The notes under the pieces were generated by a model. It searched no databases. It was not told where the DNA came from and saw only the letters and a list, made by a program, of their open reading frames with translations. The translations under genes were made by a program, and so were the position numbers. A stretch of 64,000 nt of DNA from Capsicum annuum (lineage: Eukaryota > Streptophyta > Magnoliopsida > Solanales > Solanaceae): the NCBI RefSeq assembly GCF_002878395.1, contig NC_061120.1, positions 96,458,583 through 96,522,582 of the forward strand. The letters run 5' to 3'. Shown piece after piece: positions 11,990-24,175 of the stretch. Within the stretch, counting starts at the first letter, position 1, and each line of letters begins with the position of its first letter.

Positions 11990-13619
11990 ACACCCTCAAC
12001 TTAAAACAATTTCTTATCCTCATGCAACTCAACAAAACTAAGAGAATACATAGTATATTCAGCAGCCAATTTTCTTCTTTAAGCTCAAAATATAGTTACC
12101 ACCTCCAAGGTCAATCCATTTAAAGCCAACTGTGTATGTCATAGAAGAGCAATGACGTAACACAACGGACTCAAGCGATGGCATCAATCTTAGCCACAAC
12201 AACCCTTCATATACAATTGTTGCACTATCTAAACAAGCAAGTAGCTAGAAACAATACCATTGTGCACTCACAATGAAGAGACCCCCTCCTAATATATAAT
12301 AAACCAAAAATGTAAACGTGTGGATCATTAAAACACTCTCACTCTCAAAATAATGTTCCAATCAATATATGCCAAGTACCATAGGCTTGCCCTTATTTTC
12401 ATTACGAAGACCTTCTGATAGGCTGGCAAGGATCACTTTAGGACTTCTTTTAGGCTTATAATGTAGGATGGGGCAGGTATGATATTCAAGGTCATTTAAA
12501 GTGACTATGCCTCCTTGAAACTACACTACTCTCTTGGGGCTCACTTATTTACCTCGTTTTTGTTTTTTTCCATTGATCGTAATGTTCAAGTTGGGTGCCT
12601 CTCTCTTTTTTATTTTTTAAGAATAGCACCTAACTTTTATTCTTCTTTTTATTTATTCTACCTTTGTCATGCTCATCTTACACTATGCACCCCTATGACA
12701 GCCACCCTCAACTTCGGTTGTTTGCCTAGGTCAAGGTGCACAGTATCAAAGGAGGACCAGGGACAAATAGGTTTATCATTGTATAAATGGGAAGGTGAAA
12801 GGTGTCATAAGGAAAAAATAGGCTAATTAGGCTCAAAACAGGGATCAAGGGATATAATGCACATAGGGTAGGCTATGTAGGGTAAAAGTAGGTTAATCAA
12901 CAAAACGGCCTATGATCATTTCCTAACCCCTATCGTTTAACCATGGTAAAACTAACCAGGCAAGTTCTGACTTTAGCATACAGAGGGAATTATGTATTTA
13001 CGGCGCCCGAACATAAAGGTAATCTACACCCCCAACTTAAAGACTTTAAGCTTCCTCACTATGATAGTAAAATAAGTACAAGGGCTAAGAAGGACTCTCT
13101 TAGGTAGCAACACTTCTTTTTTGGGGATTCCATGATCGCGAGTGTATGTACCGTGATTGAGTACCGCGATCACAGCCCTCAGACTGCGATCACGGTAATT
13201 GAGGCTGATTTCCCCTATATTTTCTCTATTTTCCTACATATTACATTTGTAACTCTATTATTCCCCTGTTTTATGGATAACTAACCTGTGTAATAACACA
13301 TATAAAATATCAAAAATGCAATAAATGTGAAAAGGATGGGTTGCCTCCCAGTAAGCGCCTAATTTAACATTGTGGCACGACTCTCCTTTATCACCATATA
13401 TGATCTTTTAAATGTATCAACTCCATCTTGGATATCATGGGACCTCCCACATTGTAGTTTTTCACCCTTTTTCTATTTGCTACAAACCTTTTCTTATGAT
13501 CTTTCAATTAAATTGTTCCACTAGGGTATATGTTTGAAATAACAAAAAGGCCCAACCAACTGGAATAAAGCTTTCCCGCTAAGAATTTCAAATGAGAATT
13601 GAAAAGGTGTACACTCTCG
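11990..13619 (-). other. Mosaic 3' non-coding segment after LTR D
   Basis: No gene is supported. From 11990 to about 12990 it is a distant copy of 3500-4800: shared landmarks include 'aggcttgccctta', 'ggacttcttttaggcttataatgtagg' and 'accctcaactt'. From about 13000 it becomes a close match to 4805 onward ('taatctacacccccaacttaaag'). The change in similarity marks a likely recombination point between LTR D's family and that of LTRs A-C. The stretch 13130-13210 is rich in 'gcgatcac' words also found at 4940-5000. Confidence 0.55.
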
Positions 13620-14600
13620 TTGACATGAAATTCCTGCCTTAATATTTTAGAGTCATTCAATTTCTTTATTTTCTCCCTATACAATGTGAAACTCTCATAG
13701 GCTTTAAGTCAAAAATCCTCCAACTCATGATGTTTAGTGACCCTTGACTCGGAAGGCTCTCATGTTTAACCTCTTCAAAGCCCACAAGGATTTATGATCA
13801 AGTTTGACGGGAAAGTGACATGCCTTCCCAAACCCCAATTGGCAGGGAGACATACCAATTGTGGTTTTTAGTCCATTCTATATGCCTAAAGTGCCTCATC
13901 AAGTTGCATCGCCTAATTAATTTGGCCTTCATTCACAGTCTTCTCGATTATGGCTTTGATTTATTGATTAGAAACATCGAATTGGCCACTTGTTTGGGGT
14001 GATATGGGGTAGAAACATTGTGCTTTACACCATACTTATCAAGGAGGGCCCCAAATACCCAATTGCAACAATGTGAATCTCCAACACAAATAATGGCATA
14101 CGACGTTCTGCACCGTGTAAAGATGTATTTTATCAAAAAAAAAAGTGACTCTCTTGCTCTCATTATTCATAAGTGACATAGCTTCCACTCAATTATAAAA
14201 AAAATCAACCAACATCAATATAAACTTGTTTCCAAAGGAACTCACAAAAGGGCCCATAAAATTTATTCCCCTCTCATCAAAGAGTTCCATTTCAAGATTC
14301 GGTCTAAGGGGAATTTCATGATTTCTCAATATTCCACCTTGTATTTGACATTGATGTCAGTCTTTTACACACTCAATGGAATCTTTATTAATGGCGGGCC
14401 AATAATACACACATTGAAGAAATTTGGTGGTGGTTCGGATTCTCCCATTCTGGCGGCCATAGGTGAGAAGTGACATGCATCAAGTATATCCTTCATTTCA
14501 AGCACCATGACACAATGCCTAATCACACCATCCACGCACACCCGAAATAGGAAGGGGTCATCCCAGTAACATTTTATTACAGCAAACAAGAACTACTTCT
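13620..14600 (-). pseudogene. Athila-like integrase remnant, internal 2
   Basis: The minus-strand frame at 14365-14589 resembles the N-terminal zinc-binding part of integrase (RHCVMVLEMKDILDACH). The frame at 13948-14163 resembles the catalytic core (GDSHCCNWVF, LLDKYGVKHNVSTPYHP, the region just before the catalytic Glu). Stops and frame changes separate them. Integrase would insert element cDNA into chromosomes. Its position downstream of RNase H is the Gypsy order. Confidence 0.7.
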
Positions 14601-14664
14601 TTTGATGATAACGAAGCCACTCAACAAGTACCCCACTCGACACATAATTAGCATGGTCGACATA

Positions 14665-16030
14665 CTATGTCACACCTTTTCCTAAGATTAACATGACTAA
14701 CTCATCAAGAAAAGTATCATCAATCTTAATTTCCCTATGCTTTTTAGGATTACTATCAAGAAAAGAAAGATGGTCGGCCACTTTGTTCTTGCAAGTCTTT
14801 CTATTCTTCACTCCAAAATCAAAATCTTGTAAGGGAAAGATCCATCTAATTAGATATGGCTTAGCTTCCTTATTTTCCATGAGCTATTTCAGGGAGGCAT
14901 TATCTGTTTGCACCACCATTTTTGTATGTAATAAGTAGGCGCAAAATTTCTTAAAATCATATACCACCGCCAATAATTCTTGCTCGATAATGTGTATTTA
15001 AGTTGAGCATCATGAAAGGTCTTTCTCTCATAATAGATAGGGTGCAATAGATTTTCCTTGCATTGTCCCAATACTACCCAAAATGCAATCCCACTTGTAT
15101 AATACATCACTTCAAACAGGGATGATCGACCTAGAGCCATAATAATGGGAGCAAAAATAAGTAACTCCTTAAGAAAATTGAAGGACTTCAAACATGCATC
15201 ATTAATATGGAATTTTGCCTTATTTTTAAGGAGCTTACACATTGATAAATTACCAGTAGAACCCGACATGCCCAAGGAAACTCTGAACACCTGTTATGAA
15301 AAAAGGGGTGGAAACTTTTCTATTACCTCCACCTTATCTTGATATACTTGTATGACCTTTCCGGTGATCTTGTGGCCAAACACAATACCCTTTTTTACCA
15401 TGTAATGGCATTTCACAAAATTGATGACAAGGTTGGTTTCCATACATCTCTGAAGAACCTTACTTAGATGTTGAAGACACTATTCAAAGGATTTACCTAC
15501 CACCAAGAAATCATCCATGAAGTGTTCCATCAAATCATCAAATATATCAGTAAAGATTGATCCCATACAATATTGTAAAGTTGTTGGTGTGTCACACAAA
15601 CAAAATGCCATCCGCTTGAGTACGGATGTTCCATAGGGGAAAGTGAAAGTTGTTTTCTCTTGGTCTTTTGAGGCAATATAAATTTGATTATACCCCAAAT
15701 AACCGTATATAAAGCAATACCACTCCAATCTGTGTAACCTATCTAGCATTTGGTACATAAAGGGAATAGGGAAGTGGTCTTTTCGATCCAAGAGTTCAAT
15801 TTTTAATATTCTATTTATACCCACCACCCCGTGACCGGTCAAATGAGAATAAGGTTGTTCATTTCATTCTTAACTATCGTAATGCCACATTTCTTTGGAA
15901 TAAATTGCACCAGTCTCACCCAAGTGCTATATGAAATTATATAGATGACGTCTGCGTCAAGCCACTTTATAATTTCCTTCTTAACCACTTCTTGCATGGG
16001 TTGATTTAGAATTATTTGATATTCCACACT
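14665..16030 (-). pseudogene. Athila-like reverse transcriptase and RNase H remnant, internal 2
   Basis: The frame at 15480-15842 is the RT palm: HFPIPFMYQMLDRL, YLGYNQIYIASKDQEKTTF, CDTPTTLQYCM and the catalytic FMDD (a YxDD variant). The first catalytic Asp position reads YGYLGYNQ in place of the usual D-G. The linker into RT is at 15839-16027 (MQEVVKKEIIKWLDADVIY). RNase H and its C-terminal connection follow at 14889-15290 and 14665-14880 (LIRWIFPLQDFDF, KVADHLSFL). Several frame breaks make it non-functional. Confidence 0.8.
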
Positions 16031-16990
16031 TGGAATATGATCTTGTTTTGTCTTTCTCTTGTGGGTACAAATGTCAGGGGCTATTCTTATGATATCTACA
16101 GTTGTACATCTAATGGCTCAAATGAACTTTTTCACCACATACTTCAAAGCTTCCACTTGGTAGGGCTCAAGATCACTTGCAATGATAATAGGCAAATTGT
16201 CTGCATCCCCTAAGAACACATATTTAAGATGGGGAGGCAACAACTTCAATTAAATTTTGGGTGGCTCACGAATGGATGGTTTTGTGTGTGGTCTCTCATA
16301 GTTTTTATGATCAAGGTCAAACTTTATAAGGTTCTTGGTATAAAATCCAAGTCCTTTTAAATATGAAACTACTTCATTAAAATCTTCAATTTCTTCTCTT
16401 TCACAATTCCACTAAACCCCTACAATGGAGCATCTACCAAACTCACATTGACATGATTTGTCACCTCACCATTAATTGTATCAATACCCAATGTTACTTG
16501 TAAATCCATTGGTTGCTTTATAAAATTGCATACATTGGAATAAACTATTTCATTATTTAGGTGAAACTTTATCTTACCATATTCTATATCCACCAATGCT
16601 TTCTCGGTGGCTAGATATGACCTTCAAGTAATAATATAAATTTAATGGTCTAAAGAGCAATCAAGGATCATAAATTTAGCCAGAAATATGAACCGATTGA
16701 TATTAACTAGCACATCATAAAGTATTCCCATAGGTTTCTCAAAGGATCAGTCAGCCATGAGTAATATCAATATGGTGGGTTGCAGTTTCCCTAATCCAAA
16801 CTTGTAAAATATGGCATGTGGCATTAAATTTACACTTGCCTCGAGGTCACACAAGGCTTTACCAAACATGAATATTCTAATGGTACACGGAATTGTGAAG
16901 GTCACATCGAGGTGTTTCTTCTTTCTCGCCATCGGGCTTGACATAATGCCACTATAATGATGTATTAATTCTTGTCTCATCCTCTACAAG
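16031..16990 (-). pseudogene. Athila-like aspartic protease remnant, internal 2
   Basis: The frame at 16747-16980 carries ALCDLEASVNLMP at the protease active site (Asp codon at 16846-16848). The family's usual D-x-G-A/S reads D-L-E-A-S here, so the glycine is replaced. The protease would cut the gag-pol polyprotein. Downstream to 16031 the frame is broken; this part matches 5700-5966 in internal 1. Confidence 0.7.
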
Positions 16991-18262
16991 TCACTTCTTG
17001 GAGACCAACTCCTTTATAAATTTAGCCTCCCCAGGAATATCTTGCAATGCTTCTTTTAAAGGAATATTGATGGAGAGGATTTTAAATTTATCAAGGAATT
17101 TTTTAAACATAGCATTTTCCCTTTTATTCATGAACCGTTTAGAGAAAGGAGGATGAATTTTGATGGGTGGCATTGAGATAGTTTGAAACTCTTTCGTCTT
17201 AGAATTTTCAAGGGTAAGTTCTTTGGCCTTGACTCATCATTATTACACCTCTTCTCTTCATATTTTTTTGTTCATCATTTTCTCTTTTGCCGAGATCATC
17301 ATCAAGTTCCATTCCTTTGCCAGGATTTTTTCCACTTTGAGTGACAATAACATTATGGCCATACCACTTGGTACTTCTTCATTTTGTCTTTCCATAAGGA
17401 GCACCAATATTTGATTCAATTTTACTTTTATTTTTTTATGGCGGTTGAATAAGACTCCATCATTTAATAAATCTTGGATAAATCATTCCTCATTTCTTTC
17501 ACTATTTTGTCAATCTCTTAAACTCCAACCAAGATTCGAAATAAAAAATATTCATTAATGCATCCCTTTATTTCACATTGAGATATGCCCTGGTTTTATT
17601 GTTCCGACCTTGATTCCCACATATACTTTGAGAGGTAACCTAGAAACCCTTTGGATAATTCAAAAACCATGTTCTCCCATCATGATGTACCTTTCCTTCC
17701 TCATATTCAAATGCCTTGGTATTCTTTGCATTATAACATTGACTCTTTTATTGGAGGCCCCCAACATATGTTTAGTAAGAAGTTCAAGGTGTGACATTAC
17801 CTTGATAATGCATGCATCACTTTCCTCCTCTTGATATCTTTGATCTCGAGACACAAAGGATAAGAAAGGAGTCCCCATGGCTACCTCGGCATCCTTTGTG
17901 TTCCAACCCCTAGCCAAACTAGCCAATTGATCAAACATCTTTGATGGAACCCAATTTGAAAATTTAATAAGGGATTCACTAGATGAATTATCCACTGTGG
18001 CTTTGTTGGTTTGCTCAAATGCTCTATCAAAGACATAAAAAATTATCTTTTCTAGCATCTCGTGATTGGGATATTTGAAAAGCTTCTCCTTAAATCTCTC
18101 TTATGCATCATACCAACGTTTCCCATGAAATTTACGGAAATTTATGATTTCATCCTATAATTTTAGCATCTGTGAAGGTGAGAATTATTTATTCAAGAAA
18201 GCTTTTGTAATAGTAACCTAGGAGGTGATTGACCCAGCCGAAAATGATTAAAGCTGCAAAAC
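16991..18262 (-). pseudogene. Athila-like gag C-terminal part, split by insertion
   Basis: The frame at 17660-18058 carries a gag-like stretch (LASLARGWNTKDAEV, VMSHLELLTKHMLGAS) with a counterpart in the plus-strand element at 48728-48922. The frame at 16991-17173 is the link to protease (MPPIKIHPPFSKRF, ALQDIPGEAKFIKELV). The chromovirus separates this part from the gag start at 28284-28733. Stops occur throughout. Confidence 0.7.
18258..18262. repeat. Decayed target-site duplication of the chromovirus
   Basis: Left copy AAAAC here, right copy AAATA at 28284-28288. The uninterrupted paralogue at about 7421-7425 reads AAATC between 'ccacc' and 'acctcacc', so each copy differs from the likely original by one base. 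Confidence 0.65.
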
Positions 18263-20579
18263 TGTAACACCCTAATTCGCTGAACCGGAATGCTACACGG
18301 TGCTCATGACCCCGAGGGACCACAAGCTAACCCATGACTGATATCTGTACCTTTATACTACAAATCATGATATAATAATGCAGAATACATAGAACTGTAA
18401 GGCAATAAGGTTCAACTGAATACAATCATTTGGGTAAAAATACCCAACACAACTCAATCTGAACGTAAATCTGCACATAAATCTGAAAGCCTATAAACTA
18501 TCTGAATTAAGAGTTGAAGGAACATGTCTCCAACTAAATCCATAAAACTAAACTGTAGAAATAAATAAATGAATCAAATTATATTATCCTCGAATCAATG
18601 AGGACTCACTGTCTCTGCGACTGGAATACTACCACTACTGCTAGGTTGGAGCTCGTGTTTCAGAACTTATGGTGTAACATGAAAAGAAAGAACCATAGCA
18701 CAAATGCGTCAGTACAACTGGAGTACTGAGTTTACGAGGAAGGTAGGCTGAACATAAAGGGTTTCACGCATGAACAACACTAACTAAATAATATGAATGT
18801 GGGAGTGGAAACACACATATATAGAAATTGGGACCTTGAATACGTGATAGCATGACCTGTAAGCTAATATATGGTTTATTGATAACTGTCATGACTGATA
18901 CTGAAACTGATAACATGGACGACTGTATTTGATAGTCCTGTATATACTGAAATTTGAAGAACACCCTGAGTTCTTTTACAGAGACTGATACTGAAACTAT
19001 GGGAAGTAGTTCTTAACCGACATGCCCCATGTATGCTGTTATGGATAAGCTGGGGTCTAATCTCTGCCCCGACTGGAGGGGTGTCAATATTGTGCCATAG
19101 GTAAGGACAGCCTGTGAGTGACCCTTATCTGGCGAGTACTCAATGAGAATGGTAGGAACCCTAAACTAACGGGTTAAGCCACCTCATCAACCCTAATCTG
19201 GTGGGTTAAGATTTCTTAACCTACGCTGGCTACGTATTTTTGGAACACAAGGATGACTACTAAGAATCACACCCTAAATTGGTGGGTGAGTTTCCATCTT
19301 TGGGTTCACTCGATGCTAACCTCTACTCCTATCTAGAGGGACTAGACATGAATAACAGACTGTGCATGACTTAATCTTACTGAATTCCATTAACTGGTGA
19401 AATGTTATTGATATCTTAGAACTGACTAAGATCATTAGGTTTTCCTGAGGCACATGATTGACTACAGTCTATGAAATTATAGCTTGAGTTCAGATATCGT
19501 GAAACATGACAAGGCTCTAGGCATATAGCTATAGTTTTCGGGTACAAGTACCTCCAGGACTCGATGAAAGGAAACTAACACACATGACTGACTTGATCAT
19601 AAGAGTAGAGTCCATATTTTATAATATCATAAGTAGGGATCCCATACTAAGCACGGTTATCAACAATGTATTGCATGGAAAGGATTTCATATCACATGGA
19701 AGTACTTGCACAATCTTAATATCAAGTTCATTGCATAATCATATTGGCAACACATAACGATAGTATGGAAGTTCTTGTGGATTGCATGGTTCTCATACAT
19801 CTTGTTAATAAGTAGGATTTGCAAGTAAACATAGTTACGCAATCGGATCTTCATACATCTGGTTATCATATCTTGATGATTGACGGAGGAATTTCCTTGA
19901 AATCGAATCTTCAAGCTTACGCACCCCTAGTTGTTTTTCTCTTTTAGTTCTCTTGGATGATGAGCTTTTAGATGATAATAGGGTTGCAATATGTTTAGAA
20001 TCTATATATTTTGTAGGGTTAAGTTTAGGGATGTGTAAGGAGTGTTAAAAGACTTAATTACCCTTAAAATAACTCAAGATGGAGTATTTCTGGCATATGA
20101 AATTGACTTAGGTGGTGCCTAAGTGATTTCCTAAGCTAGGTTGGGCAGCGCCTAACTAATCACCTTCGCTTGGGTTGGGCGGCGCCTAACCAATCGCCGA
20201 TGATTCATGTCTCTCACGAAAATGGGCATAACTTTTCGGTCTAGTATTGGATAAAGGCAAAATTGGTATTTTTGGAAAGATAATTCGATTCTCCATAATT
20301 TGGTGGGTTTAAATCAGAAAAAGTACCACATTAACATTGAATTATAATCGTTCAAAGATGACCCTTGCAAAATCAAACATTAAAACTTGATGGATTCAAA
20401 AACTCTTAGCTTGTATTACCTTAAGTGACTCATATGAACATGCTTAATACATCATAAGCTATCCTATCACTAGGATATTCATTGTAAGTCATGTACTCAA
20501 GTATGAATCACAGGTTAGGAGATTTCATACCTAGAAATACTTATTCACTTCCTAGCTTAGAAACATGTGGGGTATTACA
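18263..20579 (-). repeat. Chromovirus LTR1 (3' LTR in element sense)
   Basis: Runs from TGTAACACCC to GGGGTATTACA, 2317 bases. It is about 380 bases shorter than LTR2: at 19833-19868 a 36-base unrelated-looking piece replaces about 420 bases present at 27147-27565 of LTR2. Confidence 0.92.
20226..20318. repeat. Shared LTR module, copy in chromovirus LTR1
   Basis: A stretch of about 90 bases beginning 'gcataacttttcgg' and ending 'aatttggtgggttt' recurs at 27928-28018, at about 425-520, and in reverse complement at 33648-33740 and 39322-39410. It is better conserved than the LTR around it. Confidence 0.7.
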
Positions 20580-20580
20580 G

Positions 20581-20596
20581 TATCTCCCCCTTGGGA
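20581..20596 (-). other. Polypurine tract of the chromovirus
   Basis: The minus strand reads CCCAAGGGGGAGATA next to the LTR1 terminus, preceded by 'GAGGACGAATG'. This is the second-strand primer site at the 3' end of the internal region. A similar 'GAGGATGAATG...AAGTGGGAGATAA' precedes the 3' LTR of the element at 33383-41268. Confidence 0.85.
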
Positions 20597-20859
20597 ACAT
20601 TCGTCCTCAAATGAGAATTTATTAAGAAGGGATACAAGACAATAGAACCTGAACTGAACATGAAGAACTGAAACTTGATCTCATGACTGACATGCTAAAC
20701 ATACTGAACTCGTGCATATCTGATGCACAGACAACTGACACATGAATGCCTGACTGAGTATGAAACTATTAATAGGTACCAAGTTTATACTAGAAACATG
20801 AATGTGAAACTGAATAAGATTAAGGAGAACTTTTATCTTGAGCTTGATCTGAATTGGTG

Positions 20860-22110
20860 AGGAAGAGGTGAGGATACTTGGTACGCATATCTGCTTCTGC
20901 TTCCTAAGTAGCTCCCTCATGAGACTGATTTCGCCAAAGAAACCTAACTAGAGGGACTTTTTTGTTCCTCAATCTACGATTCTGATAATCTAAGATTTCG
21001 ACTAGAATCTCTTCATAAGAGAGGTTGTTCTTAATATCGATGCTTTGAATAGGGACAATAACTGCTGGGTCACCTATGCACTTCTTTAGCAAAGAGACAT
21101 GGAAGACTGGATGGACAAAGAATTCTGAAGGGACTGACATACCGGGGACAGAGTTTCCCTTTGTTTTCAAACCTCTTCACTCCCTTCATGGGAGGGATCT
21201 TAAGATAGATATATTCATTGACCTTAAACTTGAGATCCTTTCTATGAATATCTACATAGGACTTCTGTCGGCTCTGAGCAGCCCGGAGTCTCTCTCTAAT
21301 CAACTAAACTTTCTCAAAGGTGTCGAATACTAAGTTAGGACCTATGATTGAGGCCTCACTAACTTCAAACCAACCAATCAGAGGTCTACATCTCCTACCA
21401 TAGAGTGCTTCGAATGGAGCCATCTGAAAACTAGAATAATAGCTATTATTGTATCCAAACTCAATCAAAGTCAAATGGTCGTCCCAACTTCCCTTAAAAT
21501 CAATTGCACACGCCCTTAGCATAACTTCAAGAGTCTGAATGGTCCTCTATACTTGACCATCTGTCTGAGGATGAAATAAAGTGCTGAGATAGACTTGGGT
21601 ACCGAGACACTTTTGGAATGATTTCCAAAATTGAGAAGTAAACTGGGTACCTCTATCTAAGATGATAAATAGTGTAACACCATGTAATCTGACCAACTCC
21701 CTAATTTGGAGTTTGGCATAATCCTCGGCAGAATAAAAAGTACGAACATGAAGAAAATGATTTGACTTGGTCATTCTATCTATAATGACCCAGACTGAAT
21801 CATGCTGATGATGAGTTCTAGGCAAACCCATCACGAAGTCCATGTTAACTTCTTCCTACTTCCAAGTAGGAATGGTGAACTCTTGCATGGAACCACTAGG
21901 TTTATGATGCTCTATATTAACTTACTAACATATAGATCACTTAGACACAAACTTTGCAACATCTCTCTTCATCCCACTCTATCAATAGATCTCCTGCATG
22001 TTGTGGTACATATTAGTGGCCCCTGTATGAATAGAGTATCGCGCACCTTGTGCTACTGCAAGTATTTGCTGCCTTAATTCATCTACACCTGGAACACATA
22101 GACGATCCTA
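20860..22110 (-). pseudogene. Chromovirus integrase with chromodomain-like C-terminus
   Basis: The catalytic core lies at 21547-21843: MDFVMGLPRT with the first catalytic Asp, DRGTQFTSQFW with the second, then LSTLFHPQTDGQV. The stretch 21304-21522 (YNNSYYSSFQMAPFEALYGR) and 21070-21303 (RAAQSRQKSYVD, the GPY/F-like module) follow in order. The tail at 20904-21170 (HPVFHVSLLKKCIGD, LSYEEILVEILDYQNRRLRNKKVPLVRFLWRN) is chromodomain-like; such domains direct insertion to marked chromatin. A stop and frame changes separate the parts, including one before the conserved Trp region. Confidence 0.85.
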
Positions 22111-22936
22111 ACAACAAAGAACATCATCTCCACTTAGGGGAGAACCTCGACTTTCTAATTCTGAACTGACTCTTTGAGCTTGACAAGGCTAGGATCCCTG
22201 TCTTGTTTCTCTTTTACCTCGAAAACTAAAGATGACTCTGAACTAGTATGAACACATACACCACCCTCTGAAGAATCAACTAAGAGAACTCTTGGTGTGG
22301 CAAGCTGATAGATCTCCTGAGCCATCTTTTTCTTACTATCCTCAATGTGAGAAATACTACCTATGGAGAGTCAACTGAGAGCGTCGGCCACAACATTGGC
22401 CTTGCTCAGATAATAAAGAACACTTATGTCATAATCCTTCAAGAGCTCTAACCACCTTCTCTGGAGAAGATTGAGATCTTTCTGGGAAAAGACATACTGG
22501 AGGCTTTAATGGTCTGTGAAGACATCTACATGAACTCCATAGAGATAATGCCTCCAAATCTTTAAGGCAAAAACTATCGCTGCTAACTCAAGATCATGAG
22601 TAGGATAACTCTTCTCATGTGGCTTTAAATGTCTGGAGTTGTAGGCTATGACCTTACCATGCTGCATGAGGACACAACCTAAACCCAATTTGGATGTATC
22701 ATAGTAGAATACAAAACCGTCTGAACCATCAGAATAGCTAGAACTGGAGCGGAAGTGAGTCGAGTCTTCAACTCTTGAAATCTCTTCTCGCATGAATCTG
22801 ACCACTGAAACTTAATCTTCTTCTGAGTCAATCTAGACATGGGAGATACAATAGAAGAAAATCCCTCAACAAACCATCTGTAATAGCTATCCAAACACAA
22901 GAAACTCCTAATATCTGGTGGAGGTATGGGTCTGGG
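22111..22936 (-). pseudogene. Chromovirus RNase H remnant
   Basis: The frame at 22679-22900 is the RT connection ([31 protein letters not shown], shown here in part). The frame at 22506-22805 carries the RNase H core ([54 protein letters not shown]). The two overlap in different frames, so a frameshift lies between 22679 and 22805. RNase H would remove the RNA strand after cDNA synthesis. The stretch 22111-22505 is the tether toward integrase, with stops. Confidence 0.85.
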
Positions 22937-23560
22937 CTAGTTTATTACTACCTCGATTTTATGAGGATCTACTCTAATGCCATCATCGAAAAAAATATGG
23001 CCAAGGAATGCTACTGATCTTAGCCAAAATTCACACTTGCTGAACTTAGCGAATAACTGGTGATCCCTAAGGGTCTGAAGAACAATTCTGAGATGGTCTG
23101 CATGATCACGCTCTGTGCGAGAATAGATCAGAATATCATCTATAAAGACTATGACAAATATGTCCAAGTACTGCTTGAACAAACATTTCATCAAATCCTT
23201 AAAAGCTGCAGGGGCATTGATAAGACCAAATGACATGACTAAAAATTCGAAGTGACCATACCGAGTACAGAAAGCTATCTTCGGAATGTCATATTCTCTA
23301 ACTCTGAGCTGATGATAGCCTGATCTGAGGTCTATCTTAGAGAAGTAACTGGCTCTCTAAAGTTGGTCGAATAGATTATCAATCCTAGAAAGAGGATATC
23401 TGTTTTTGACAGTGACCTTGTTGAGTTGATGGTAATCAATACACATCCTGAGAACCATCTTTCTAGCACACAAATAATACTGGCGCACCCCATGGAGAAA
23501 TGTTGGGTCTGATGAATCCCTTTTCTAAGAGATCCTTAAACTGATCTTTCAGTTCCTTGA
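22937..23560 (-). pseudogene. Chromovirus reverse transcriptase remnant
   Basis: The frame at 22937-23236 carries [16 protein letters not shown] and the catalytic [10 protein letters not shown] (Asp pair near 23135-23140). The upstream half, 23237-23560, includes the entry PWGAPVLFV and has stops before the palm. Both Asp residues of the catalytic loop are intact, but the domain is not in one frame. Confidence 0.88.
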
Positions 23561-24175
23561 GTTCTACTGGTGCGATTCTGTATGGTAAAATAGAAATAGG
23601 TTGAGTATCCAGAAGAAGGTCTATGCCGAAGTCTATTTCCCTTTTGGGAAGAATGCCTGGAAGATCTTCAGGAAAGACATCTGAGTATTCATTAACAATA
23701 AGGACTATTTCAAGGCTTGGATATTCAGAACTGGAATCTTTAACATACACGAGATGATATACATACCCCTTAGAAATTATTTTCCTTGCCCGAAGGTAGG
23801 AAATAAGATGATCCCTCAATATTGAAATGCTACATTTCCACTCTAGGAAAGGCTCATTCGGGAATTGTAACTGAACTATCCTATTTCTGCAGTTGACTAT
23901 GGCATAGCAGGAATGAATCCAATCCTTGCCGAGAATGACATCAAAATCAATTATCTCTAACTCCACTAAATCTGCTGATGTGGATTTCTGAGATATCATA
24001 ACTGGGCAGTTCTTGTATGCCCACTGGGCTATGATGGTTTTTCACACTTGGGTAGAGACTGAGAAGGGCTCTGCTAGGACTTTGGGACTGATTCCTAAAT
24101 CGCCTGCTATGTATGGAGTAACAAAAGACAAAGATGCACCTGGGTCTAGAAAAGCATAAACATGAAGATGGAAAA
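23561..24175 (-). pseudogene. Chromovirus aspartic protease remnant
   Basis: The minus strand encodes a D-P-G-A-S active site at 24132-24146, matching the D-T/S-G-A/S class. An open frame at 23463-23999 covers the second half (ELEIIDFDVILGKDWI) and continues to the RT entry. A stop separates the two halves near 24030. The protease would cleave gag-pol. Confidence 0.82.

Noticed and set aside
12515..12826. 103-residue frame
   Set aside because: It lies in the post-integrase spacer with no recognisable domain and no conservation with 3660-4080.
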